64,000 nt of DNA from Hysterangium stoloniferum (lineage: Eukaryota > Basidiomycota > Agaricomycetes > Hysterangiales > Hysterangiaceae), in NCBI GenBank assembly GCA_015178975.1, contig WHVD01000107.1:234974-298973 (forward strand), given 5' to 3'. Below are positions 1-9,703 of the stretch, piece after piece; the stretch's first letter is position 1, and each line of letters begins with the position of its first letter. The position numbers were made by a program, and so were the translations under genes. The notes under the pieces are model-generated. The model was not told where the DNA came from. It worked only from the letters and a program-made list of their open reading frames with translations, and ran no database searches.

Positions 1-180
1 GGGTACAGGGATTTCATGATCCTCCACAGGGGCAGTTGGTAATTCATTTGGTGGATTATCATCTTCTTCAACAACTGGACCCCCTGGGATATAATCCCTC
101 GTACTTGATTCATCCTTCCCACCAGTATCTGGAACTTGTGGTGGTTGGTGTTTCCATGTGTATCGTTCATCGAATTCAGC

Positions 181-2301
181 TCATTCACTGATCACTATCC
201 TTCTTGTCAATGGGTTGTAGAATAACCATCCCTTATACCCTTCAGGATACCCAATGAAGATGCATTTCTCCATGTGAGATCCCAGGCTTGATCGTTTATC
301 CTTTTGAATGTGGACATATGCAATGCATCCCCAAACTCTGATGTGACTGATATTTGGTTTCCTTTTGTGCCAAATTTCATATGGAGTTTTGTCCTGTAAG
401 GCAGATGATGGGCAGTGGTTCCAGATGTGTACAAATGCAGCCAGGCAGTACTCCCAGAAGTTCTTGGGTAGTTCAGACTCTGTTAGCATGGTTGTAATCC
501 CTTCTGCTAATGTCCGGTTTGCACACTCTGCCATTCCGTTTTGTTGAGGTCTATTACGGACTGTATGCTGACGCAAGATACCATGTTTATCGGTGAATTC
601 AATGAATGCCCTTGACATGTATTCTCCACCCTTGTCATCCCTAAGTTTCTTTATTTTCCGTCCAAGGAGGTTTTCTGCAAATGCTTTGTACCGTTTGAAT
701 GCCCAGAAAACACCACTTTTGGACTTGATTGGGATGACGTAATAGAATCTTGAAGCCTCATCAATGAATGTAACCCAATAGTAACATCCAGATCGGGATC
801 TTGTGCCAATATAATGTACATCTGTATGTACCAACTCCAAAGGTTCATTGCAGTGATGTTCTGAGGGGGGAAATGGGTTGGCATGCATCTTTCCTGCAAG
901 ACATGGTTCACAAATTGGATCTGGTTTAGCCTTTGAATTAAGTACCAATCCTTTGACCATGTTTCTTCTCATTAGATTCTTTATCCCCTCATAGTGGTGA
1001 TGTCCCAATCTTCTATGCCACAGAGACAGATCTAGAGGTAAAGTAGAGGACATGTGCACATTCTCCATTCTATTTATAATAGTCTTGCCATCCAAGTAGC
1101 CCACATTTCGATCAGTGATTGATGCAGTGAATAAAAGATTCCCATGGCGATTAAATCTTATGGTTTTGGATGAAATGTGTACATCAAATTCTTTATAACG
1201 TGTGAGATATAGGACAGCAAGAAGATTATTATGTAAAGCTGGAACATGTAATACTTTTGTGAATTCAACCTCCCGGCTAACTCTTCCATCAATGATTGGT
1301 TGAAAAATAACACTCCCAACACCTTCAGAATATACAATTCTATTGTCTGCAAGTTTTATTGGGGTTCTGTATGGGGTATAGGTGTGGAACCAGTTGTAAT
1401 GGGGTGTCATATGCGATGTGGCCCCTGTGTCTGTATTCCAATCATAGATATTAGCTGAGGTTGCACATGCATCATGTTGTGAAAAGACACTTGCTTTTCC
1501 TGTCTGTTCCTCTACTTCCTCTATTTTTGCCTCTTCCATCTTGTTAGCACTGTTGCGTGACTGCCAGTATTGCTGTATCTTTTCTTTATTCCTTGGCTTT
1601 GGACAGTCATAGCTGAGGTGCCCTTCCTTGTCACAATTATAGCAAACCATCTTTTTTCGATGCTTGATGGGTGCTTTGGCCCTATTAACCATTTCTCCAC
1701 GGCGATTGCGATTTAGTTCCTCGCTTCTAAATGCCTGGAGAATGGTATTCTTGTCCAACTTCTCCATGAGTAATAATGATGAGGAGAGGTGTGCATATTC
1801 CTCAGGAAGAGCCCGGATGAGTGCCATGCATTGTAATTCTTCATCCAACTTTTCAATTGTGAAGTCCTTTGGGCGCAGGTTTTGAATAGTCCCCATTGCT
1901 TTATCAATTCTGACACCCAAATCCATCAAAGACTCCTTTTCATCCTTTTGGATTGAGAATAGGTCATCATAGGCATTGAAGCGGGCTCCTGGTTTTTGTT
2001 GTAAGTGTGTCCTTTCCAACAAGTCCCACATTTTGATTGGATCTTCTTCAAATCCACGGAAATGCACCCTCTGATCATTTTCCACCATAAGATATATCTC
2101 TGCAGCTGCTTTCTCTGCCTTTGTTTCCCACTTCTCAATGTTATCACTGCCATTTACTGGCTTGATTTCTTTTCCACAAACAAGCTTCCAATAACCCAAC
2201 TTCATCAACCATGCCTTCATTTCTCCAGACCATTCTGGATAATTTTGGTTGTTTAATGGTTTGAATTTTGGTAATGATTCTGAGGATGTCATGCTTGACA
2301 C
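181..2301 (-). pseudogene. Copia Gag-protease-integrase polyprotein, interrupted by a TGA
   Basis: The 706-residue frame starts MSSMTSSESLPKFKPLNN. In order it holds a UBN2-type gag region (about 1-200), a CCHC zinc knuckle (CYNCDKEGHLSYDC, near 219-232), an aspartic protease active site (DTGATSHMT, near 291), a GAG-pre-integrase HHCC region (WHRRLGHHHYEG through CEPCLAGKMH) and the integrase core (HTDVHYIG, LRDDKGGEYM, PQQNGMAECANRTL). It ends after TRRIVISE at a TGA. The next codons in the same frame (AEFDERYTWK and onward to base 1) look like normal Copia linker sequence, so the stop is most simply a nonsense mutation; CGA to TGA would fit a C-to-T change. The integrase motif reads AECANRTL where family members usually have AERANRTL, a second sign of decay. 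Confidence 0.88.
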
Positions 2302-2444
2302 AGTAGGGAAATTTTCGAAAATCCGAAAATTAAGGTTTCTTGCTTATGCAAGCAAAAGTGACAGGCTCAACCAAACACAAAAGTTGGTTTGTTATGCCTC
2401 CAAATTCAAGTACTTATAGTAATGTGTATTACAATTAGAAGCCA

Positions 2445-2456
2445 GGGCCCATAACC
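2445..2456 (-). other. Primer-binding site (Met-tRNA anticodon-loop type)
   Basis: The minus strand reads GGTTATGGGCCC. Its complement, GGGCCCATAACC, resembles the anticodon stem-loop of initiator Met-tRNA (CAU anticodon). Copia elements are known to prime from an internally cleaved half of this tRNA. The identical 12-mer follows the left LTR of the TRIM at 42647-42658. Confidence 0.55.
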
Positions 2457-2618
2457 TATTAAAAATAGTATGAGTTGACTCTATTGCAATACACAATATA
2501 CAAGGGTTTAATAAGCTTGTAATAAAAGTATTTGTTTCTCAATATCTTGTGTCAGTTAGTGTAGCACCTCCTGACAATATAGGTTGGATGCTCTGGGAGG
2601 TGTATAGTGGTTCTGACA
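2457..2618 (-). repeat. Putative 5' LTR of the Copia element
   Basis: Read on the minus strand, the segment begins TGTCAGAACCACTATACACC at 2618 and stops directly before the primer-binding motif at 2456. Its expected CA end reads TA. The partner LTR is outside the window, so the outer boundary at 2618 rests only on the TG start and is uncertain. A second TGTCAG start at about 2579 is possible. Confidence 0.4.
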
Positions 2619-2726
2619 CACATTAACCTCCAAAAGCATGGTCCACAATTAGCATCTTCATATGAAAAGTTGCAATAATTGGTGGACTCCCCCTATAAAA
2701 AGGTGTGTTTCATCATCAAATTTAAC

Positions 2727-2846
2727 AAAAGATCCTTAACCAATTTTAACTCTTATAAGGATTCAATGGATGATTGTTGGAGTTTGTATAAAATAAGACT
2801 CTACTAAGGATCCTAAAAATTTTTGGAGAGGGGTTATCCCGGGCTG
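2727..2846. repeat. Truncated end of a CACTA-like MITE family
   Basis: The segment holds the block GATCCTTAACCAATTTTAAC, a TTGGAGTTT-ATAA block, and the terminal string CTTTTGGAGAG-type GGGGTTATCCC close to 2843. The same order occurs at the right ends of the elements at 32493-32848 and 36305-37321. The terminal bases are altered (CCCGGGCTG instead of CCCAGTG) and no left end is seen, so this is a fragment, perhaps cut by the neighbouring Copia insertion. Confidence 0.6.
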
Positions 2847-2919
2847 TTGAAGTTTTCGTGGTGCTGTTCCTTAAGATAATAAAGGGAGGTAGATGCAAAG
2901 CACTAGAAGTGCAGGAGCT

Positions 2920-2992
2920 CAGACACAGACACGGACATGGACGTGGACACAGGCATAAACATGGACACAGGCATGGACATGGACAAGAATGA
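2920..2992. repeat. GGACA(C/T)-type hexanucleotide tandem repeat
   Basis: About 70 bases consist of diverged hexamers of the type GGACAC, AGGCAT, GGACAT and GGACGT. The minus strand reads as a Cys/Pro-rich low-complexity peptide, which is an artefact of the repeat and not a gene. Confidence 0.75.
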
Positions 2993-3173
2993 ACAAATGA
3001 AGTTTTCACTAGTGCAAACTATGGACCCACAGTGGTACACAACATCGAGCTACTGTGCCGAGTCACTAAATCTAATACAAACCAGTGTTGGAACTCTGTC
3101 ATGGTAGAGCATAACACCCCTCCTCCTCAAGCTTCGACTTTTATTTTACTGCTTCACAATACCTTTACAACTG

Positions 3174-3725
3174 TTTGCATTATGTAAGGCCCATGCTAGA
3201 ATACCCAGAAATATTATATGAAAACTGCAAACTTCATAGTTCCTTCAAATGTTGACCAATCACCTTGTAGTGTTGTATATATATATTAATACATATCTAG
3301 TGAATTTTCATGTTATAACTCCAAAATTTGACCTGTAACATACTTCCTAAAGTTGGAGTCCATCCAAGCTTGCAAACTTATTTATGAGTCATGATCAACT
3401 GCTCCACAGGTATGTATGTATTTGGACCACAACAGCTGGGAGTGGTTATTTTTTGCTATATATAATTATATGCTCCATAACATATTACAAGCTTATTTGG
3501 TTTTGTATAGTGGTTGGCTCACAAATGAGTAAATGGACTACAACTTTGGGAAATATCCTACAGGTCAAATTTTGGAGTTGTAACATGTTAATTCACCAGA
3601 TATGTAACATTAAAATATATATGCAACACTACAAGGTGATCGGTCAACATTTGAAGCAGCCATGAGGTTCACAATTTTCACACAATATTTCTGGGTATTC
3701 TAGCATGCATCTTACAAAATGTAAA
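3174..3725. repeat. Long inverted repeat (foldback element), arms about 190 bp
   Basis: The left arm (3174-3363) and the reverse complement of the right arm (3533-3725) align along their whole length with scattered substitutions. Both contain ATGCTAGAATACCCAGAAAT, TTCAAATGTTGACC, ATCACCTTGTAGTGTTG and CTCCAAAATTTGACCTGTA. About 170 bp lie between them. No flanking duplication was found and no protein is encoded. It could be a foldback MITE or two inverted copies of one repeat. Confidence 0.85.
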
Positions 3726-4682
3726 TGAATGAAAGCATAATTAGATCAACAGGACCACATTATAACACAGTTTCATGAAATATTGGCAATTGGGGGTGGT
3801 TACCACACTGGGCACAAGTATGGTTGGGCTCACCAGTTCCCTGTAAACAAAACTATCCTGAATTGCAATCCCTAAGGCTGTTCCAATTTGAAATATTACA
3901 GCTTGAAACTCTTGGAACAGATAGGGATGGGGTGACTGTTGGGATTTATTGGTATATGTTGCAAGCTGTTGAGGATGCTCATGGTCTTGGTGTGCTCTTT
4001 TTTGGGTTAGACTATATTATCAGTGGATATTTGATTTATTTGATGGACAATCAGCTAGGTAGTACTTTATAGTACCATAGTCATCGGTTGTATTCTTTAA
4101 GGGAAGTTTGTCATTCCCTTCACCCACATGAAAACCCATTGTATATTTCAACAGCGATCACTTTTGTTTTCGTCGAGTTGAGCGAGCTGGAAACTGTTGG
4201 AATTAAGGGCCTACATGTGCTCATATCTATGTTGCCCCGAGGTAATACAATCAGGGTGTTTCAACAGCGCCCTAAAATACCCATGTGATTCGCAATCGTT
4301 TTTTTTGTCCTACGTTACAATAATGATGTTTCACTCTCATAGTTTCACACTCATATCGTTTTTCGCCATAAATACCTACAGTACGATACACAGTACTTCA
4401 GTCGACTTACTATCCTTTTCGTGTCGACTGAGTAACTCCATTTGTAATAGAAACTTCCATAGGCCACCTAAAAAATCCGAGCAAGGGGATGTCACATATT
4501 CAATTTGCCATATAGGGATGGTTGCTAGACCTCTGGGCATTACATTTCCCCCAAAACAATTACATGATTTGTACCCGAGTAGTCATGGTCATGGGCTGCA
4601 TACGAGTATGGAAGAATATATGTGGGGGGTTACTATGGTGGCTCTGGGAATTTGCTGAGAATTAGGGGAACCCAACTGAAAG
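3726..4682. other. Intergenic, probable repeat debris; no recognised gene
   Basis: Several short frames exist (3824-4072 and 4197-4658 plus) but none resembles a known family or shows splice-supported extension. A short palindromic pair, CAGTCGAC and GTCGACTG, flanks about 17 bp near 4399-4430. The stretch separates the repeat cluster from the 3' end of the helicase gene. Confidence 0.4.
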
Positions 4683-7541
4683 CTAGTGCGCCAGCGCATA
4701 AATTTTTCTCTTGACATCGCGTGCACTTCCAGATCCTCTGCCCTTCATCTTCCCGAAGATAACAACATGCCCTTCATTGCCTGCACGCCCAGATCGTCCA
4801 GCGCGGTGCAAGAAATCGATCATGTTACGCGGTTCGTCTAAAATGAAAACATGTTTTATCTGCGGGGAAAAGTCAAGTCCTCGAGAAAGTAGTGACGTCG
4901 TAATCATGACATGCGGGTCTGTCAGTGTATCAGCCGGCGGAAGATTCGCTTCTTCGTTTTTGGTCTTCAAAAACCCCGCTAAATGGCGATTAGAACCATG
5001 ATGCCGAGCCTGGCCATCACTTGTGAGTGGAATATTAGCGATTCCCTGTTCCTTGAGATACAAGTGTAAATCATCGACTTTGCTAGATTTGTTACAAAAT
5101 ATAAGGACTTTGGATCTCGCTTTCCTGTTACTCGCAGAGTCTTCGGCCCAGACGCTCCTAATACGTTTTTCAACGTCGACATTTTTGTTGCCGCTAGTAT
5201 ATGCATAGTGTTCGGTCTTGAGTGTGGTCGGTAACTGGTGTAGTTTAGGAGATGCAAGACGAGTGAGTTCTGGGTGATTTACTGAAAGATAAGTTGAGAG
5301 TGATGAGGGTATCGTTGCGGAGGTGAGTACAAGGTTAAAGGGGTAGGCAATTGGTGGCATAGCATTTGGAACATCAGGGGAAGGCATAAACGTCATCTTC
5401 AGCGATGAAAATGACGGATGTTCATATCCACGAGCGCGGGCAATGTCTGCAAGAAGTAACCGAGTGGTCTCTTGGAAGTCTTTGTCTAATGTGATGGTAA
5501 GCATCTGAAGTCTATCAAATTATCATTGACAGACCAAAGAGGATATCGGCTTCATCCACAACAACCCATTCAATAAGTGCCAGGCTGGCTTCAGCATTCC
5601 CTGGGATCCAGTTTCTCGCCCGTTCTTTCCTCGCCTCATCCCAATCATCCTCTATTTTCTCCGCTTTGTCCCAGCCCCAGCCTCTCGTCATTTCCAATAT
5701 TTTGGCGGGCGTACTAACAAGTATGTCGATCGGCCGCCCCTTTTTGCTGAACTGTGACTCCCCAGAAAGACCAAAGTCTGATCTAGCCAATTCGCGCTTA
5801 AATTGACTAGCCGTACTGGTTCTTCCGCGACTCGAACTGAGGGTATTCGCTTGCGATGTGCACACAACCCGAAGGCGAACATTATGGAGTAGCGCCTTGG
5901 CGAAAGATGAGAGCTGTCTCGACAACTCGTGGGTTGGTGCCAGAATGAGACCACGTGGACTGGAATTCATGAGGTGTTTAGGAGATGGGGGAGCGCAATC
6001 AGGTAAAGGGGCTGGTGAATTTTCGGTGAGTTTGAGGTATTGGAACATGGGGAGCATATAAGCTATGCTCTTGCCAGAGCCCGTTTCAGATGCAAGAAGA
6101 TACTGATTCCAAGCAGGAGATGGTGGATCATTTATAAGATCTGTATCTTTGCTTAAGGAGAGGTGGACGGGAGGTTTGAAGAGGTGCTTGAGCGACAAAG
6201 ACTGAATTGGAGTAGCTTTTGTGGTCGCGCCTAGCACTTCATGGACGGATTGGAGTAGACCCTCGAGTAGTGGAGGAGAAGAGAAACGGGGTGGCAGTGT
6301 CTTCATAGGTTCCAATGGCGTGGATAGCTCGAATTCATTCTCAAGCAGTCCTTGAGCATTTGGGGAGCGGGAAGCCCGTTGGGGGCCTTGATCATATGGA
6401 GGCATCGTATTCGCGATACTCTGTTTTACTCGCTCCCGCCATGATGCTCTAGAGACTGCATTTTGATCTCCCGCAAAATTATCATGCTGGCGGGGCACTC
6501 TATCATGGCTAATGCGCGCATTCTTATGAGTGAACGCTTCATACCTGTCATCCAAATTGTTCAATTATGACTATAGGAGATACACTGAAAGAAAAACCTT
6601 TCTCGTGTTTCACGAGCTGCCTTGCCTTCATGGGGTGCAGCCTCGCGAATTAATTTAGGACTTCGAAGAAATTCTTTGCTTGAAGATGAAGCGGAAGACG
6701 TATTCTGCTGCCATGGGACTTTCAAGGAAGTACTCTGGGTGTCTCGAGGTGGATACCTGCCGTCATCCGAACCACTTTGTGATACCCTTTCTGGACTAGA
6801 CGGTCCATTGCATGACAGTTGATCTTTCCAATGCACACGTTGGGCGTGCTCTCGATGTTGAAATTTATCATTACCTTGGCGGGATGATGGAGAGCGCGGC
6901 GGCCCATCTCTCCAATTTTCCCGCGGGGTATCGAACCCGCCACGAGAGGAATCTGACGGAACCCTTGATCAAAATTCACCCATGCGGACTGCTGGAGAAA
7001 ACGACGCACCTCTCGGCGGTGATCTATTACCTGGGCGAGATGCTTTAGCCTGCTTTGAGGCTGTCCGGAACCAATCTGGACGGTCTCGCTGAAGGTCTCT
7101 ATGCTGGGAAGTGGGAGGTAGATGTTGTTTAAAGTGCTCATCCTGAGATCCATATTTATTCTGCCCTGATTTCGACCGGGGCCTGCCACCACGGTCTTCT
7201 GAATTAAACTGTCGGGGTGCAACTTCGTATTTCCCTGCACGACTCCCATCTTTTAATGACGGAACAAGACGTTTCCGCGCTGATGTTCCTATGAGCAATT
7301 ATAATAAAGGGGAATGAAAAAAAGATGAGAGAAAGTAGTTGGGAAAGAGGGAAAGAGACAGGTCAGCAGTGTGTAGGCACTACATTGGACTAAAAAACCT
7401 ACGGTTGTTTGAAGCTCGAGAATTAAACCTTTTTGGGCGCGCCAAAAGACACGCAGAAGTGTGAAAATTACGATGAAATTTCAGACCTTGAAACGACAAT
7501 CCCAGGAAGTTCTCCAGAAGTTTTGAAGACCCCGCCTGCAT
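4683..7541 (-). CDS. MRH4: Mitochondrial DEAD-box RNA helicase, MRH4-like
   Basis: Five exons: 7541-7403, 7288-7010, 6952-6598, 6544-5535, 5485-4683, giving 861 residues. Each junction has GT-AG ends and keeps frame; the last restores ILFDKDFQETT across DEAD motif II. Motifs by residue: Q motif TPIQSL (370), motif I ASETGSGKS (409-417), Ia APTHELSR (460), Ib STPAKIL (535), II DEAD (588-591), III SAT (650), IV VLIFCN (721), V TSLLSRGLDF (791), VI HRAGRSGR (821). The first exon reads as a mitochondrial presequence, positively charged and ending RNFHTSACLLARPKR. MRH4 helicases act in assembly of the large mitoribosomal subunit. Residues 50-340 are hydrophilic and low in complexity. Without the intron at 6953-7009 an in-frame TGA would interrupt the frame, which supports that intron. 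Another mitochondrial DEAD-box class cannot be fully excluded. Confidence 0.88.
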
Positions 7542-7942
7542 GCTGTAGTAGCTGTGCTACCTATCGCAGTTGTTATATATGACTTTTAAGTTGGTTTAAA
7601 GTGAGCTTCGTAAACTTGTGTGAAGGAAGTTGAGGCCAAAAGCCAATCCCCAAGTTTCCGAAAGAAATAAAAGGTAATTGTGGCTGAACGCAAATAATTT
7701 GGGAGCTTACCCGATTAGGATTAGACGCCCTCACATTTCCCCTCACGGAGTTTGAAGTGGACAGCATTCAAACTCTCACTATTCTAATTCTACAAATTTT
7801 ATCATCCATTTTACCATCATAATATATTAAATTTGGGACAAATTACAAATATTCCCATTGACTGAAATTCAAGGATTAGTTAGAGCCCTTGGAACACCTT
7901 TGCTCTGCTTACGTAACCCTTTCCTTCCTTCAAGTTCTCAAA
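7542..7942. promoter_or_regulatory. Divergent promoter region between MRH4-like helicase and LSM6
   Basis: The 401 bp between the two start codons must hold both promoters, because the genes point away from each other. No clear TATA box or named operator could be assigned. The side next to LSM6 is AT-rich. Confidence 0.5.
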
Positions 7943-8354
7943 ATGGACGACAACAGTCCGCCACCTCCTGGCGATTCACCGCCGCCTCCGCCTCCGCCTC
8001 CTACTTCATCAAGTGGTTCTCCGACAGATTTTCTCAAAGGAGTCGTAGGAAAGCATGTTGTAGTCCGTCTCACGTCTGGGGTGGATTACCGAGGTTCGTG
8101 TGTTCAGCATTGCACTACCCGTTCAAACGTTCAATTCTACCACGAATCGTCTCGTAGGAGTCCTATCATGTTTGGATGGTTACATGAATATCGCTTTGGA
8201 ACAGACTGAGGAGTACGTAAACGGAAATGTGACTAATCGATATGGGGACTGCTTCGTACGGGGCAACAATGGTAAGTAGAGAAATTATTCGCTGAAAACA
8301 ATGATTAAAAGCTGTGAAATAGTGCTGTATATTACTGCTGCTGAAGCATTATAG
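7943..8354 (+). CDS. LSM6: U6 snRNA-associated Sm-like protein LSm6
   Basis: Three exons (7943-8093, 8158-8271, 8323-8354) encode 98 residues. Intron 1 starts GTTCGT and ends CGTAG; intron 2 starts GTAAGT and ends AATAG. The Sm fold is unmistakable: SPTDFLKGVVGKHVVV, LTSGVDYRG, then across the junction VLSCLDGYMNIALEQTEEYV (Sm1) and GDCFVRGNNVLYI (Sm2). LSm6 is a subunit of the LSm2-8 ring on U6 snRNA in the nucleus and of the LSm1-7 ring in mRNA decay. The family usually begins close to SPTDFL; this protein carries about 26 extra N-terminal residues rich in proline (runs of PPPP and PPPPPPPP). Translation from any later ATG would destroy the fold, so the start is secure. Confidence 0.95.
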
Positions 8355-9560
8355 ACTCCTTAGCTATATGAGTTCTGTTTCTTGCCCTGCCCACCGTTTT
8401 GTGGCCGAATGCCACAGTATCCGCTAAATCCGGAATATATTTCATCATTTTCGCACTTAGGAACAATACTACATGTCACGGTGAAGTCTTGTCGAACTTT
8501 GTCGCCAGTCTTCCTCAAATTCTTCTGGAAGATGTTCATTTTTTTTTTGAGATCACACATCTGGACCATTTTCGGGAATCCGGATCTGTTGCTCTCATAT
8601 ATCTAGTGGAAGTTGTTACGAGGACGAAGCGCACAACATCTGTATGCATAGCCTGCAAAGTTGTCGAAACACCATGAACAATCTTCTGACACCCTCTCCT
8701 TGATGCTTTGAATTACACACTAAATTTTTCACACATTGCTGTTGAAGAAGAATTAAATGATGCGCTAAGGCATGTCAGGTTGGAAAGTTCATTCAAAGTG
8801 GCTTTGGATAACGGCCTCCTGAGGGACGTTATTTTTAAAAGAGATAACAGAGACATCGTATATTGGGTCCCTTCCCCCCTTCCCTTTTTTTTACTGAGCA
8901 ACTTGGTAGGGAGATTGACTGGTGTTTTTACTCGTATATGATCTACCCAAATTTGAAGCTTGATACTTCGATTGCCTTGGGTGTTGGTACGTGTACCGTT
9001 TTGATTTATGAACCCAATTGATGACCTCCGGCTCCCCTCTACCCTTGTCCATGATCCTACATTGGTGAAACTACGGTTCTTTTCACCTATCGCCACTTTA
9101 GAAATTCGGCTCCATATCTTGGGCTTTATTGACAATTATATATATGTAAGTAGGTAACTATCAAAGTAGCCTGTACCTCTGCGCAATTTCGAATGACCCA
9201 TTGTACTAAAACATCCGAACTCAAGGCGAGATAATCCTTCTGCCAGAACATACCCATTTCTGAAAATGGCAAGAGACTGGACGAACATTGCAAAACATCA
9301 CGTCCGTCGTCTTGGTTCTGGTTAAAGAAAAAAGGAGCGGCATTCGAAAAACGTCACATTTATGTGATCCCGGCGTATCACGTGATCGTGTCTAAAACCC
9401 AGCAACCTTCAACACCCTACACATATCCTACCAACTATAGGCATCCAAACGTAAGTTTGACGCTATTATTAATGATACAGAAACTACCTCCCTAGGCCTC
9501 TGGACCTACGACTAAGAAAGCATGCCTTAGTGTTGAGATTATTTGTGCAGTTCTAAATAA
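8355..9560. other. Intergenic; short open frames but no recognised gene
   Basis: Frames exist at 8399-8677 and 8708-8941 (plus) and at 8360-8569 and 8713-9135 (minus). The plus frame at 8708-8941 (VEEELNDALRHVRLESSFK and onward) has protein-like composition, but I found no family motif and no consistent splice chain. It may be a decayed gene or the 3' region of LSM6. Confidence 0.35.
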
Positions 9561-9562
9561 TA

Positions 9563-9703
9563 CTCTCAGTGAGTGATAAACCTTCACTATAACATCTATT
9601 GTTATCTACCTAAATAATACTGAATTAATAGTAAGTAAACTATTAATGTAAAACTAGGGAAAATTGCATACCTCTCAGTGAGTGATAAACCTTCACTGAG
9701 AGG
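9563..9703. repeat. Direct repeat plus perfect 11-bp hairpin
   Basis: A 26-base string beginning CTCTCAGTGAGTGATAAACC occurs at 9563-9588 and again from 9672. In the second copy it is framed as a perfect inverted repeat, CCTCTCAGTGA (9671-9681) and TCACTGAGAGG (9693-9703) around 11 bases. It could be the end of a small MITE, but no partner was found. Confidence 0.6.

Larger units (their letters stand above)
1..2618 (-). mobile_element. Copia (Ty1/copia) LTR retrotransposon, 5' half, cut by window edge
   Basis: The minus strand reads, from right to left, a putative LTR (2457-2618), a primer-binding site (2445-2456), a leader, then a gag-protease-integrase frame that runs off the left edge. 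Reverse transcriptase and RNase H would lie outside the window. The order protease-integrase before RT is diagnostic of Copia rather than Gypsy. The copy is decayed: a TGA stops the frame at 181-183, while the same frame is open again from 180 to base 1. The LTR end next to the primer site reads TA instead of CA. The right flank carries CACTA-like repeat debris, so the element sits in a repeat cluster. Confidence 0.9.

Noticed and set aside
2746-3009. Cys/Pro-rich 87-codon minus frame
   Set aside because: It is produced by the hexanucleotide tandem repeat and the MITE fragment.
6915-6945. GGGTTCGATACCC on the minus strand, like a tRNA T-arm
   Set aside because: It lies inside helicase exon 3 in frame and has no acceptor, D-arm or anticodon stem upstream.
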